Below are positions 1 through 9,043 of a stretch of DNA of 41,481 bases, piece by piece (positions within the stretch are counted from its first letter, which is position 1; each line of letters begins with the position of its first letter). The notes beneath the pieces are model-generated. The model saw only the letters and a list, made by a program, of their open reading frames with translations. It did no database searches and was not told the origin of the DNA. The translations under genes were made by a program, and so were the position numbers. This stretch comes from an uncultured Pseudomonadota bacterium. GTDB lineage: Bacteria > Pseudomonadota > Gammaproteobacteria > Competibacterales > Competibacteraceae. The stretch spans positions 1 through 41,481 of the forward strand of contig CAIMUS010000318.1 of NCBI GenBank assembly GCA_903844665.1. Reading direction: 5' to 3'.

Positions 1-2479
1 CCACTCGGGTCGTCGGTTGTGTCAGCGGCTCGGGAAAGGGTTCCGGCGTAATGGTCAGCTTATTCTTATCCACCTCGGCGCCGGCGTGCTCCCGCTCCCG
101 CTCCCGCTCCTGCTCCTGCTCCTGCTCTGGCCGGGTCCTTGGCTGCGTCGGCGGTTCGGCGAAGGATCCCGCCGTAATGGTCAGCCTATCCAGATCGGCG
201 CCGGCTTGCTCCCGCTCCCGCTCCCGCTCCCGCTCCCGCTCCGGCCGGGTCCTTGGCTGCGTCGGCGGTTCGGCAAAGGATCCCGCCGTAATGGTCAGCT
301 TATCCACATCTGCAAGTTGCCAATCCAATCCGGCAAGGTTATCCCGTTGCTGCTCGTCGGAAACGAGCGTCGGCTCATTCAGCGTGGAAAATAAGGTCGT
401 ATCTGCCTGCTCATTCGCCGGGCTGTCTGGCCGTATGCCGTCAGGCTTGGCGGGTATCCCAAGCTCAGCGAGATCCGCTTTTATGGTCTTGGTCGCAATC
501 AGCAGTTCATCCACCTTACTGAATAACTCATGGCCTGGATAGAGCTTATGTCCCATTTGCGCCACCGGCAACCAGAGCGGATCGGTTTTGTCTTCCAACC
601 TTTCATGCAGCGCCTTGGCTTCCTGTAAGAACGCCTCGGCGTCATGATCGGCAAAATGCACATCCAATAATTTGACCCTTAGAGCGTTATTATCAGGCTC
701 CTCGCGCAAACCCTGGCGCAGGAGGTTTTCCGCTTCGGCATAATTACCGACGGCCAGCAGTAAATCCGCCCGCTCCAAAGGATTGGGCACTGTCCGGGTA
801 GTCCGATGCTCCGTTACCGGCGCCGCCTCCTTGCCGGCTGCCAGATCACTGGCGCCGCTCATCGGTCCGGGCGCTGTCTTCGTTTCCACAGGGATAACAT
901 CTTCGAACGCCAGTGCCTCCTCCTTGCCTTCTTCCGCCCGAAGCCGGCGCCGCCACCAGTACCACGAGCCGCCGCCCAGGAGTAATACCAGCCCTCCCAA
1001 CAGGGCCAGGCTGGCCGGATTGAGCCAGCCACTCAAGATACCACTGGTTTCGCTCTCCGCCTCGGGCAGGAATGGCCTGGCCAGGGTCTGACTCGGGGGC
1101 GCGGGGGCGGGAGACGGGACAGGAGCGGCAGCCGTCACCGGCGCTGGTGGTGACACCTCCGGCGTGGGCGGCGGGGTCGTACCGGCGGGCCGAACCGCGG
1201 CCGGCGGTGTGGCGGTTGGCGTCACCGTCGGTCCCGCTCCGGTTTCCCTGGAGGTTCCCGGCGGCGCCATGGTTTCAGGCAGGATCTCCTGCAGACGCGG
1301 TTCCGGCTGGGAACTGCTGGCGCCCGGAGGCGATTGAACTTCAGGCCGGGGTTGTAGGGTTTCCGCCGGCGGGATGGCAGCCGCCGACGGCCGGGTCGCC
1401 GCCCCCATGCCCTCCCCCGAGCTCGGTGCATTCATCCGCCGTCGCAGTTCGTCCAGACCGGCCACCCGCAGCGCCGGATGATTATCCTTCAGCTTAATCG
1501 GGAAAGACGGTGCACCTGTGGGAGCCAGCGTGACCCGTTCCGGGAGGGCCGCCGGCGCCGCCGGTTGCGGCTGTTGCAGTCTTTCCGCCGGCTCCGGTGA
1601 CACCAGTCTGACTTTCGGCTTGCTCTCGGGAGGGGGCGCCTCGGGCTTGGGAGTGACCGGCGCCACCGGAACCTGTTGGCGGCTGGCCAGTTGCCGGGAA
1701 ACCTGCTCGGGGAAACGCTGCGGATCGATTTCCTGAGCGCTGGGTATCCGCAGATTAACCCCCGCCCGCAAACCGTTGACAGTGGGCTTCCAAAACCCCC
1801 TGGGATTGGCCTCCAGCAAAGCCTGCATCATGCGTTGCACGCTGACGGAGGGATCCGGCCGTACCCGGCTGGCGATAGCCCATAAGGTTTCCCCGAACGG
1901 AACCGGACCATAGGTCGCGGCGCCGCGATGGGCTACCGGAGGCGGAGCGGGCTGTTCCGGGGTCACCGCTGCCGTCCGGCGTGGTGGACTGAGCCTGGGC
2001 GCCGCCGGCTGAGCGAGCGTAGGTATGGCCGGCACCGGCCGCTGCTTTGCCTTGACCGGCGGATCCAGCAACACGGCGACTTCCCGCACCACCTGCCCTC
2101 TGGGCCAATCCACCTGGATCAGAAAATTGAGCATGGGTTCGCGAATCGGCTGTTTGGAGGTCACCTTGATCAGGCCGCGACCATCGGCGCCCGTCTGCAC
2201 CGTAAAGACCAGATTCGATAACAGCGGCAGCCGGTCGATCCCCTTCTGGGCAAAAGTCTGGGCCGGCGCCAGCCTGGCGGTGATGCCGGCGGCTTCCCCC
2301 GGACCTGCAAGCAGCAGGGGGATCTCCGCATCGAATACCTGGTTTAGAGCCGAACGCACCTGAATTTGCCCTACCCCCAGGGCCACCGCGTTCAGGGGCG
2401 TGGAACAGGCCAGCGCAATCAGCAGCCGCAGTGGTTTCCTGGTCATCGGGGACCGTGTCTCAGTAACCCTGGTTGTCAT
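1..2479 (-). CDS. fimV: FimV/HubP-like cell-pole organising protein (C-terminus beyond window)
   Basis: Reading in from the right, an open frame of over 820 codons runs off the left edge. A signal-like N-terminus (MTRKPLRLLIALACSTPLNA) leads into a FimV N-terminal domain containing SALNQVFDAEIPLL. A LysM domain follows (about residues 188-230, FGETLWAIASRV...ALLEANP), then a long Pro/Ala-rich linker, one membrane segment (about residues 488-505, ASLALLGGLVLLLGG) followed by WYWWRRR, and a TPR-like acidic cytoplasmic part (NPLERADLLLAVGNYAEAENLL). In the family, such proteins bind peptidoglycan and organise pole, type IV pilus and chemotaxis machinery. ATG at 2479 is preferred because AGGGAG lies 11 nt upstream; an ATG at 2446 would also give a signal peptide. 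It follows asd on the same strand, a common gammaproteobacterial order. The distal part carries tandem repeats rich in Glu-Arg. Family call is firm; the end is not visible. Confidence 0.9.
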   Translation of the reverse strand, partial: MTTRVTETRSPMTRKPLRLLIALACSTPLNAVALGVGQIQVRSALNQVFDAEIPLLLAGPGEAAGITARLAPAQTFAQKGIDRLPLLSNLVFTVQTGADGRGLIKVTSKQPIREPMLNFLIQVDWPRGQVVREVAVLLDPPVKAKQRPVPAIPTLAQPAAPRLSPPRRTAAVTPEQPAPPPVAHRGAATYGPVPFGETLWAIASRVRPDPSVSVQRMMQALLEANPRGFWKPTVNGLRAGVNLRIPSAQEIDPQRFPEQVSRQLASRQQVPVAPVTPKPEAPPPESKPKVRLVSPEPAERLQQPQPAAPAALPERVTLAPTGAPSFPIKLKDNHPALRVAGLDELRRRMNAPSSGEGMGAATRPSAAAIPPAETLQPRPEVQSPPGASSSQPEPRLQEILPETMAPPGTSRETGAGPTVTPTATPPAAVRPAGTTPPPTPEVSPPAPVTAAAPVPSPAPAPPSQTLARPFLPEAESETSGILSGWLNPASLALLGGLVLLLGGGSWYWWRRRLRAEEGKEEALAFEDVIPVETKTAPGPMSGASDLAAGKEAAPVTEHRTTRTVPNPLERADLLLAVGNYAEAENLLRQGLREEPDNNALRVKLLDVHFADHDAEAFLQEAKALHERLEDKTDPLWLPVAQMGHKLYPGHELFSKVDELLIATKTIKADLAELGIPAKPDGIRPDSPANEQADTTLFSTLNEPTLVSDEQQRDNLAGLDWQLADVDKLTITAGSFAEPPTQPRTRPEREREREREREQAGADLDRLTITAGSFAEPPTQPRTRPEQEQEQEREREREHAGAEVDKNKLTITPEPFPEPLTQPTTRV
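6..311 (-). repeat. In-frame tandem minisatellite within fimV
   Basis: Three imperfect direct copies start near 6, 132 and 246 (spacing 126 then 114 bp). Each contains tcggcggttcgg followed by aggatcccgccgtaatggtc or a variant, then a run of ctcccg/ctcctg hexamers. Both spacings are multiples of three, so the frame is kept. On the coding strand each unit gives a (ER/EQ)n acidic-basic run, then DLDRLTITAGSFAEPPTQPR and a linker. Hexamer number differs between copies, which is typical of slippage. Confidence 0.85.
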
Positions 2480-2488
2480 CGGAATGCT

Positions 2489-2506
2489 CGCTCCCTACGG
2501 GGAGCG
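2489..2506 (-). promoter_or_regulatory. Hairpin enclosing the fimV ribosome-binding site
   Basis: On the fimV strand CGCTCCC-CGTA-GGGAGCG forms a perfect 7-bp stem with a 4-nt loop. Its 3' arm contains the AGGGAG that is the best ribosome-binding site for the ATG at 2479. If the stem forms, it would hide the site. Only the base pairing is seen; regulation is inferred. Confidence 0.5.
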
Positions 2507-2544
2507 GTCGGTCGCCCTTACATAGAGCGCTCAGGCGCCGACCG
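2505..2544 (-). other. Second inverted repeat in the asd-fimV gap
   Basis: CGGTCGG-CGCC near 2544-2534 pairs with GGCGACCGACCG near 2516-2505, with a one-base offset. It lies ten bases after the asd stop and shares two bases (2505-2506) with the fimV ribosome-site hairpin, so full formation of both competes at that point. No T-tract follows, so I do not call it a terminator. Confidence 0.35.
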
Positions 2545-2553
2545 AAACGTGGT

Positions 2554-3576
2554 TTATAAATAATCGCCGATCAGAAGTTCCGCAATCTGGATACTGTTCA
2601 GCGCCGCTCCTTTACGAAGATTATCCGCCACCACCCACAGATTCAAACCGCGCGGATGGGAAATATCCTCACGGATACGGCCCACATACACCGGGTCCGT
2701 ACCGGCCCCCTCGGTGACCGCGGTCGGATAACCGCCCGGCTCGCGCTCATCCAGCACGACCACACCGGGCGCCCGACGCAGCAGCTCGCGGGCTTCCTGG
2801 GCGGTGATTTTCTTGCGGGTCTCGATATGCACCGCCTCGGAATGACCGTAAAACACCGGCACCCGCACGGTGGTGGGATTGACCTGGATCGTTTCGTCTT
2901 CCATGATCTTCTGAGTCTCCCACACCATCTTCATTTCTTCCTTGGTATAACCGTTCGGCATGAAAATATCAATGTGCGGTAGCACATTAAAGGCAATCTG
3001 CTTGGGATAGACCTGGCACTCGATGGGCTTGCCGTTCAGCAGATTGGCTGTCTGCGTGGCCAACTCTTCGATGGCTTCCTTGCCCGTGCCCGATACCGCC
3101 TGGTAGGAGGCGACATTGATCCGCTCGATGCCGACGGCGGCGTGAATGGGTTGCAGCGCCACCACCATCTGGATGGTGGAACAGTTCGGGTTGGCGATAA
3201 TGCCCCGGTTGGTGTACCGGGCCACGGCATGGGGATTGACCTCCGGCACCACCAGCGGGATATCCGGCTCGTAGCGGAACTGGGAGGTATTATCGACCAC
3301 CACACAGCCGGCCGCGGCGGCTTTGGGGGCATATTCGGCGGAAACCGAAGCGCCGGGCGAAAACAGGCCGATCTGCGTTTTGGCAAAATCGAATTCGGCC
3401 AGATCCTCGATCACCAGTTCCCGGTCCCAGAACTTCACTTTGTTGCCCGCCGAGCGGCTGCTGGCCAGCGCATAGACCTTGCCCACTGGGAACTTGCGTT
3501 CCGCCAGGATCTCCAGCATGACTTCGCCGACCGCGCCGGTAGCGCCCACCACGGCCACATCGAATCGCTTACTCAT
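2554..3576 (-). CDS. asd: Aspartate-semialdehyde dehydrogenase
   Basis: 340 residues. It reduces aspartyl phosphate to aspartate semialdehyde with NADPH, the branch point to lysine/diaminopimelate, threonine and methionine. The N-terminal nucleotide loop is VGATGAVGEVM (residues 10-20). The catalytic cysteine is C132 in ANPNCSTIQMV, and GTGKEAIEEL follows. GAGG lies 9 nt before the ATG. It lies after leuB on the same strand, but a 129-bp mobile element separates the two, so co-transcription with the leu genes would have to pass through that GC-rich hairpin sequence. The dap genes at 20-22 kb use its product. Length and motifs are normal. Confidence 0.97.
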   Translation of the reverse strand: MSKRFDVAVVGATGAVGEVMLEILAERKFPVGKVYALASSRSAGNKVKFWDRELVIEDLAEFDFAKTQIGLFSPGASVSAEYAPKAAAAGCVVVDNTSQFRYEPDIPLVVPEVNPHAVARYTNRGIIANPNCSTIQMVVALQPIHAAVGIERINVASYQAVSGTGKEAIEELATQTANLLNGKPIECQVYPKQIAFNVLPHIDIFMPNGYTKEEMKMVWETQKIMEDETIQVNPTTVRVPVFYGHSEAVHIETRKKITAQEARELLRRAPGVVVLDEREPGGYPTAVTEGAGTDPVYVGRIREDISHPRGLNLWVVADNLRKGAALNSIQIAELLIGDYL

Positions 3577-3598
3577 CGATCACAACCTCAAGTTTAAG

Positions 3599-3727
3599 GT
3601 AACCGTTCAGCCCCCCCACCCCAACCCTCCCCCACAAGGGGGGAGGGAGTTTTTTGCGAAACAGCAGCTTAACCTATTCCCCCTCCCCTTGTGGGAGGGG
3701 GTTAGGGGGAGGGGTGTGAACGCTTAC
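3599..3727 (+). mobile_element. MITE copy 1, IS66-like ends, between leuB and asd
   Basis: A 129-bp element with ends GTAACCGTTCA and, inverted, GTAAGCGTTCA. It is flanked by the perfect 8-bp direct repeat agtttaag (3591-3598 and 3728-3735). Inside are two GC-rich hairpins (ccctcccccacaagggggga and the ccccctccccttgtgggagg type). It codes for no transposase. The GTAA ends and 8-bp target duplication fit IS66-family transposition, so the element is probably moved in trans. Confidence 0.85.
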
Positions 3728-3737
3728 AGTTTAAGGA

Positions 3738-4823
3738 TTAAGCTTGCTGACGTAGCGCCGCCACCACGGCATCGCCCATCGCCTGGGTACCCACCCGTTG
3801 CATTCCTTCAGCCATAATATCACCGGTACGCAAACCTTTATTCAGCACCGCGCCGACGGCCTGCTCGATGCGGTCGGCCAGTTCCACCTGGGCCAGGGTG
3901 TGGCGCAGCAGCATCGCCACCGACAGAATGGTGGCCAGCGGATTGGCTACGCCCTTGCCGGCGATATCCGGCGCCGAGCCATGAATCGGTTCGTACAATC
4001 CCTTACCGGCGGCGTCCAGGGAGGCCGAAGGCAGCATCCCGATGGAACCGGTCAGCATGGCGGCGCAGTCGGACAGAATATCACCGAACAGATTGCCGGT
4101 GACGACGACATCGAACTGCTTGGGTGCGCGTACGAGTTGCATGGCGGCGTTATCCACATAAAGATGACTCAGCTCCACCGCGGGATACTCCTTGGACACC
4201 CGTTCCGCCACCTCACGCCATAACTGGGAGACCTCCAGCACATTGGCTTTGTCCACCGAGCAGACTTGGCGGCGACGCCGGCCGGCGATGGTAAACGCCA
4301 CCCGCACGATGCGCTCGATTTCGGTTTCCCGATAGACCATCGTGTTAAAGCCTTCCCGCTCGCCGCTTTCCAGGGTGCGGATGCCGCGCGGCTGGCCGAA
4401 ATAGACATCGCCGGTGAGTTCCCGCACGATCATGATATCCAGGCCGGCCACCAGTTCCGCGCGCAGGCTGGAGGCCGCCGCCAGTTGTGGATAGAGGATA
4501 GCCGGCCGCAGATTGGCAAACAACCCCAGCTCGCCGCGGATCCCCAACAGACCCCGTTCGGGCCGCAACGACCACTCGATCCGGTCCCACTGCGGCCCCC
4601 CGACCGCGCCCAGCAGGACGGCGTCCGCCGCCCTGGCCAGCGCCAGGGTTTCATCCGGTAGGGGCTTGCCAGCGGCTTCATAGGCCGCGCCGCCGATCAG
4701 TCCCTGCTCCATCTCGACAGCCAGACCGTGGTCGCGGCGCAAGACCTCCAGCACCTTCAGCGCTTCCGTCACGATCTCGGGGCCGATGCCGTCCCCAGGC
4801 AATATCAGAATTTTCTTGCTCAT
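3738..4823 (-). CDS. leuB: 3-isopropylmalate dehydrogenase
   Basis: 361 residues. It oxidatively decarboxylates 3-isopropylmalate to 2-oxoisocaproate with NAD+, the third leucine-specific step. The sequence shows the N-terminal [11 protein letters not shown], the [11 protein letters not shown] loop, [14 protein letters not shown] with the active-site Lys, and the C-terminal [18 protein letters not shown] that closes over NAD and metal. The ATG overlaps the leuD stop by 4 bp (ATGA), so translation is probably coupled. The gene ends just before mobile-element copy 1. Nothing is missing compared with the family. Confidence 0.97.
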   Translation of the reverse strand: MSKKILILPGDGIGPEIVTEALKVLEVLRRDHGLAVEMEQGLIGGAAYEAAGKPLPDETLALARAADAVLLGAVGGPQWDRIEWSLRPERGLLGIRGELGLFANLRPAILYPQLAAASSLRAELVAGLDIMIVRELTGDVYFGQPRGIRTLESGEREGFNTMVYRETEIERIVRVAFTIAGRRRRQVCSVDKANVLEVSQLWREVAERVSKEYPAVELSHLYVDNAAMQLVRAPKQFDVVVTGNLFGDILSDCAAMLTGSIGMLPSASLDAAGKGLYEPIHGSAPDIAGKGVANPLATILSVAMLLRHTLAQVELADRIEQAVGAVLNKGLRTGDIMAEGMQRVGTQAMGDAVVAALRQQA

Positions 4824-5473
4824 GCACTTTCCAGATCAACGAATAACCAGGGTGCTTCCTGGCGCCGGCGCGCCTCGTAAGCACGAATCTCCCCGCTATA
4901 TTGCAGGCTCAGACCGATTTCGTCGAGACCGTTGACCAGACAGTGTTTGCGGAAGGCGTCCACGCCGAAGGTGATGCTCTCGCCGGCTGGCGTGGTGATG
5001 GTCTGGGCTGGCAGATCGAGCAGCAGCCGATAGCCGGGGGTGACTTCCACCTTGTGGAACAACCGGTCTACACTGCCGGCATCCAGCACGATCGGCAGCA
5101 CCCCGTTTTTAAAGCAATTGTTGAAAAAGATATCGGCGAAGCCGGGGGCGATCACGCAGCGGAAACCCGCATCGGCCAGGGCCCAGACGGCATGCTCGCG
5201 GGAGGAGCCGCAGCCGAAATTATTCCTCGTCAGCAGGATGCTGGCGCCCTGATAGCGTGGCTGATTCAGCACGAACGCCGGATTCAACGGCCGCCCGCTG
5301 CAATCCTGCTCCGGCTCGCCGTGATCCAGATAGCGCCATTCGTCGAACAGATTGGGACCGAAACCGGAGCGGTGGATGGATTTGAGAAACTGCTTGGGAA
5401 TGATGGCGTCGGTATCGACATTGGCGCGATCCAGCGGCGCCACCAGACCCTGATGTTGGGTAAAGGCTTGCAT
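4820..5473 (-). CDS. leuD: 3-isopropylmalate dehydratase small subunit
   Basis: 217 residues, the normal size for proteobacterial LeuD. With LeuC it isomerises 2-isopropylmalate to 3-isopropylmalate. The swivel domain carries [19 protein letters not shown], the substrate-binding loop of the family, and the N-terminal [17 protein letters not shown] is typical. It starts 28 bp after leuC and overlaps leuB by 4 bp, all on one strand. The ribosome-binding site is weak, so it probably depends on leuC translation. Confidence 0.97.
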   Translation of the reverse strand: MQAFTQHQGLVAPLDRANVDTDAIIPKQFLKSIHRSGFGPNLFDEWRYLDHGEPEQDCSGRPLNPAFVLNQPRYQGASILLTRNNFGCGSSREHAVWALADAGFRCVIAPGFADIFFNNCFKNGVLPIVLDAGSVDRLFHKVEVTPGYRLLLDLPAQTITTPAGESITFGVDAFRKHCLVNGLDEIGLSLQYSGEIRAYEARRRQEAPWLFVDLESA

Positions 5474-5501
5474 ACGGTTTACTCGGCTTTAAGAATAACG
5501 C

Positions 5502-6905
5502 TTACTCGAATTCCCGCACATCCACGAAATGGCCGGCGATGGCCGCCGCCGCCACCATGGCCGGGCTCGCCAGATGGGTACGGCCGCCCTGCCCCTGGCG
5601 CCCTTCGAAGTTGCGGTTGGAAGTGGAGGCGCAGTGTTCGCCCGGCTCCAGTCGGTCCGCGTTCATCGCCAGGCACATGGAGCAGCCCGGCTCGCGCCAT
5701 TCGAAGCCGGCTTCGATAAAGATCCGATCCAGTCCTTCGGCTTCGGCCTGTTGTTTGACCGGGCCGGAACCCGGCACCACCAGCGCCTGCTTTAAGGTGG
5801 GCGCCACTGTCCGACCCCGGACGACGGTCGCCGCCGCCCGTAAATCCTCGATCCGGCCATTGGTGCAGGAACCGATGAAGACCTTGTCCAGGGGAATCGC
5901 GCCGATCGGCATACCCGCTTGCAGGCCCATATAGGCCAAAGCCCGCTCCATCCCTTCCCGCCTGACCGGATCGGCCTCGGCGGCGGGGTCGGGAATACAG
6001 GCGTCCACGGGCGCCACCATTTCCGGCGAGGTGCCCCAGGTCACCTGCGGTTCGAGCGCCGCGGCGTCCAGGCGCACCACCCGGTCGAAGCGGGCGTCCG
6101 GGTCGCTGTGTAACTCCCACCAGGCGGCCACGGCCCGTTCCCACAACTCACCCTTGGGCGCAAAGGTACGGCCCTTGAGGTAGTCGATGGTGATGTCGTC
6201 CACCGCCACCATGCCGGCGCGGGCGCCCGCCTCGATGGCCATATTGCAAACCGTCATCCGGCCTTCCATAGACAAGGCCCGGATGGCCTCGCCGCCGAAC
6301 TCGATGGCATAGCCGGTGCCGCCGGCGGTGCCGAGCGCGCCGATGATGACGAGGATAATATCCTTGGCGGTAACGCCGGGACCGGTCCGGCCGTCCACGC
6401 TGACCAGCATGTTTTTGGATTTCGTGGTAACCAGGCATTGCGTGGCCATCACATGCTCCACTTCCGAAGTGCCGACGCCGAAGGCCAGGGCGCCGAAGGC
6501 GCCATGGGTAGAGGTATGGGAGTCGCCGCAGACCACGGTCATCCCCGGCAGGGTGGCGCCCTGTTCGGGACCGATGACATGGACGACGCCCTGGCGGCTA
6601 TCGTCCATGCGGAATTCGAGAATGCCCAGTTCGGCGCAGTTGGCGTCCAGGGTATCCACCTGCCGCCGGGAGACGGGATCGGCGATGCCGAGCCGGCGAT
6701 TGGTCGTCGGCACGTTATGATCCGGCACCGCCAGCATGGAGCGGGTCCGCCAGGGCCGGCGTCCGGCCAACCTCAGACCTTCGAAGGCCTGCGGCGAAGT
6801 CACTTCGTGCACCAGATGACGGTCGATATACAGCAAGGTCGTCCCGTCGGCTTCGGTCCGTACCAGATGGGCGTCCCAGAGTTTGTCGTACAGCGTTTTG
6901 GCCAT
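5502..6905 (-). CDS. leuC: 3-isopropylmalate dehydratase large subunit
   Basis: 467 residues from the ATG at 6905 ([15 protein letters not shown]). A second in-frame ATG three codons upstream (6914) has GAGAGG only 2 nt away, whereas it stands 11 nt from 6905, so 6905 is preferred. It is an aconitase-type [4Fe-4S] enzyme: the first ligand Cys is in [13 protein letters not shown] (about residue 345) and the other two in [11 protein letters not shown] (about 405-408). [26 protein letters not shown] is an aconitase signature region. It is first in the leuC-leuD-leuB unit. No leader peptide with leucine codons was seen upstream. Confidence 0.97.
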   Translation of the reverse strand: MAKTLYDKLWDAHLVRTEADGTTLLYIDRHLVHEVTSPQAFEGLRLAGRRPWRTRSMLAVPDHNVPTTNRRLGIADPVSRRQVDTLDANCAELGILEFRMDDSRQGVVHVIGPEQGATLPGMTVVCGDSHTSTHGAFGALAFGVGTSEVEHVMATQCLVTTKSKNMLVSVDGRTGPGVTAKDIILVIIGALGTAGGTGYAIEFGGEAIRALSMEGRMTVCNMAIEAGARAGMVAVDDITIDYLKGRTFAPKGELWERAVAAWWELHSDPDARFDRVVRLDAAALEPQVTWGTSPEMVAPVDACIPDPAAEADPVRREGMERALAYMGLQAGMPIGAIPLDKVFIGSCTNGRIEDLRAAATVVRGRTVAPTLKQALVVPGSGPVKQQAEAEGLDRIFIEAGFEWREPGCSMCLAMNADRLEPGEHCASTSNRNFEGRQGQGGRTHLASPAMVAAAAIAGHFVDVREFE

Positions 6906-7057
6906 GTACTTCATTACCTCTCTATATCATGTACGGGCAAGATTACCCTCCAGACACAGACAATACAAACAGATATTTTCCATGATCTGCCGCGGGCGGG
7001 AAACCGGCGGCGGGATATACCATTGGCGCTGAGGGTCGATGTTGACGAACAGCAAGC

Positions 7058-7150
7058 GTAGGGCGCAATAGCGTTAGCGTATTGCGCCGCATGGAACGGC
7101 GAGCCAAAACCATGCGGCGGAATACGGCCTTGCGGCCTATTCCGCTCTAC
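7058..7150. repeat. Compound palindromic intergenic repeat in the 6906-7256 gap
   Basis: Several palindromes are nested here: GCGCAATA with TATTGCGC, CCGCATGG with CCATGCGG, GCGGAATA with TATTCCGC, and outer arms GTAGGGCG and CGCTCTAC (one mismatch). This resembles the GTAGGG...CCCTAC palindromes at 18262 and 32713 in general design. The rest of the 351-bp gap between leuC and the Uma2 gene shows no gene. It must hold both divergent promoters, which I cannot place with confidence. Confidence 0.6.
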
Positions 7151-7256
7151 GGGCTGGCGCCAGTTTCATAGGCGCATCACGTTGCGCTAATGCGCCCCAT
7201 GCAGGCTTTTTTGTGAAATACTTGGGTTAAACGGTTACGATGATAGTCTCGATTCG

Positions 7257-7964
7257 ATGGGTAACAGCACCATGACAATTGCTTCTTCAGCAGGCGCCCT
7301 CAGGCTGGCAATTCCACCCCTGGAAAACGGAGACAGGCTAAGCCGGGCGGAATTCGAGCGTCGTTATCACGCCTGGCCGCACCTGAAAAAAGCCGAATTG
7401 ATTGAAGGAATCGTGTACATGCCATCGCCTCTGCATGCGGAAAGTCATGCCAAACCCCATGCCATTATCATGACCTGGCTAGGCGTTTATACAGCGGCTA
7501 CCCCTGGAGTTAGCTGTTTCGATAATGCTACGGTTCGCCTGGATGCGGACAACGAGTTCCAACCTGATGCGCTCCTGCGGCTCGATCGGGGAGGGCAATC
7601 CCGTATCAGTGACGACGATTATATCGAGGGTGCGCCCGAACTGGTGGTTGAAATCGCCGCCAGCAGCGCATCCATCGATCGGCACGAGAAACTCAAGGTG
7701 TATCGCCGCAATCGGGTACAGGAGTATTTGGTATGGCGGGTGTATGATCGTCAATTTGACTGGTTTCAGCTTGAGGCGGAGGGGTATATTCAGCTTGAAG
7801 CCGATGCCGCCGAGATTGTCCGCTCCCAGCGGTTTCCAGGGTTGTGGCTCGCCCGGTCTGCCTTGCTGCAAGGTGATCTGGCGGAGGTGTTGGCAGTGTT
7901 ACAGCAGGGGATCGCCAGCTCGCAGGGCGGGATAGGCCACAAGGCCGTATTTCGCCGCATATAA
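7257..7964 (+). CDS. Uma2-family (DUF820) restriction-endonuclease-like protein
   Basis: 235 residues. The Uma2 fold is a PD-(D/E)xK nuclease-like domain found in many copies in cyanobacteria and some proteobacteria, with no settled role. Visible landmarks are the opening LSRAEFERRYHAWPHLKKAELIEGIVYMPSP with its conserved Glu, then FQPDALLRLD, and APELVVEIAASSASIDRHEKLKVYRRNRVQEYLVWR. The D of FQPD and the ExA of VVEIAASS match the expected catalytic arrangement. An internal ATG at 7272 could be the true start; neither has a clear ribosome-binding site. It stands alone between repeat-rich gaps. Confidence 0.82.
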   Translation: MGNSTMTIASSAGALRLAIPPLENGDRLSRAEFERRYHAWPHLKKAELIEGIVYMPSPLHAESHAKPHAIIMTWLGVYTAATPGVSCFDNATVRLDADNEFQPDALLRLDRGGQSRISDDDYIEGAPELVVEIAASSASIDRHEKLKVYRRNRVQEYLVWRVYDRQFDWFQLEAEGYIQLEADAAEIVRSQRFPGLWLARSALLQGDLAEVLAVLQQGIASSQGGIGHKAVFRRI

Positions 7965-7983
7965 GCCGACGGATTCGATAATC

Positions 7984-8090
7984 GGGTATCCACTTGAGCT
8001 GGGACACTTTGCAGGCTGACCGCAAAGGGCCGGCGAGGACGCCGGCGCTCCCAGGGTCGGATCGTCCCGCCTTAAGTGGGTAGCCCGATA
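7984..8090. repeat. Dispersed REP-type repeat, copy A
   Basis: The segment gccggcgctcccagggtcgg, then cgtcccgccttaagtgggta, recurs inverted at 32475-32530 with near identity. The flanking gggtatccac and ctttgcaggct recur at 32664-32697. It is a mosaic intergenic repeat with no coding sign and accounts for most of the 223-bp gap before the DsbA-like gene. Confidence 0.7.
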
Positions 8091-8187
8091 ATCCAACATA
8101 AGCAGGCGTTGTGATAGATAATGTCGGTTAGAGCGCAACGAAATCACCTGCTCCATCTACCGACCGGCAACCGATGAGGAATAAAGA

Positions 8188-9000
8188 ATGATTTGTACCA
8201 TTTTACAACGGCTAGCACGGCTGGCGGCCGCCCTTGGCCTGGCCATGGCCGCTGTCGCCTTTGCAGCCGACGACAACCCGCCGCCGCCGGGCCAGGAACT
8301 GGAAAGCCTGCGCCAGGAGATCAAGGACCTGAAAACGGGCCAGGAAGCGATTCAGAAACAGTTGGGAGAGATCAAGCAGCAGTTCCTCCAGGCGGCCCGC
8401 CAGCAGCCGGCTCGGCCACCGGCAGCGCAAACCATCGATGCGGTCGTCCCTATCGGCGATGCTCCCACGAAGGGCAAGGCGGACGCCAAGCTGGTCCTGG
8501 TCGAATTCTCCGATTATCAATGCCCCTTCTGCCAGCGGCATTTCCAGAGCGTTCTGCCGCAACTGGATAAAGATTATATCCAGACTGGCAAGCTGAGATA
8601 CGTCTTCCAGGACTTTCCCCTGGAAAGCCTGCATAAGAACGCCTTCAAGGCCGCCGAGGCCGCGCATTGCGCCGGCGACCAGGGTAAATACTGGGAGATG
8701 CACGACCGCCTGTTTGTCAATCAGCAGGCCTTGGCGCCGGAGAACCTGACGGCGCACGCTGAGGCCATCGGCCTCAACCGCGACGCCTTCCAGCAGTGTT
8801 TGGACGGCGGCAAATACACCGCGCAGGTGCGTGACAGCCTGGCCGCGGGAGAGCAACTCGGCGTCCAGGGTACGCCCAGCTTTTTCCTGGGAACCATGAC
8901 GGCCGACGGCAAAATCAAAGCCGTCCGGGTGATGCGGGGCGCTCTGCCTTACCCTGTGTTCAAAGAAACCATCGACAGCCTTCTGGCTACGGGGTCTTGA
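8188..9000 (+). CDS. Periplasmic DsbA-family thioredoxin-fold protein
   Basis: 270 residues. A signal peptide (residues 1-27, hydrophobic, ending AVAFA-A) comes first. A helical segment rich in Glu/Lys/Gln (37-72, LESLRQEIKDLKT...LGEIKQQFLQAA) is likely a short coiled coil that may mediate oligomerisation. The catalytic domain has C112-P-F-C115 in FSDYQCPFCQRHF and the cis-proline loop QGTPSFFLG. This layout matches Com1/ScsC/BdbD-like disulfide oxidoreductases of the DSBA family. The substrate is unknown. GAGG stands 8 nt before the ATG. It appears monocistronic, flanked on both sides by palindromic repeats. Confidence 0.88.
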   Translation: MICTILQRLARLAAALGLAMAAVAFAADDNPPPPGQELESLRQEIKDLKTGQEAIQKQLGEIKQQFLQAARQQPARPPAAQTIDAVVPIGDAPTKGKADAKLVLVEFSDYQCPFCQRHFQSVLPQLDKDYIQTGKLRYVFQDFPLESLHKNAFKAAEAAHCAGDQGKYWEMHDRLFVNQQALAPENLTAHAEAIGLNRDAFQQCLDGGKYTAQVRDSLAAGEQLGVQGTPSFFLGTMTADGKIKAVRVMRGALPYPVFKETIDSLLATGS

Positions 9001-9043
9001 ATCTTCGGGCGGCCAGCCGCTGGCCAAAGGTGCAGTAGACAGC

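Noticed and set aside
6-311. CRISPR-like array
   Set aside because: The repeats are coding, over 100 bp long and in frame in fimV; there are no unique spacers of even length.
51-542. Plus-strand proteins across the fimV repeats
   Set aside because: Low-complexity Ser/Arg translations of the repeat; the minus strand encodes a recognisable FimV with LysM and membrane segments.
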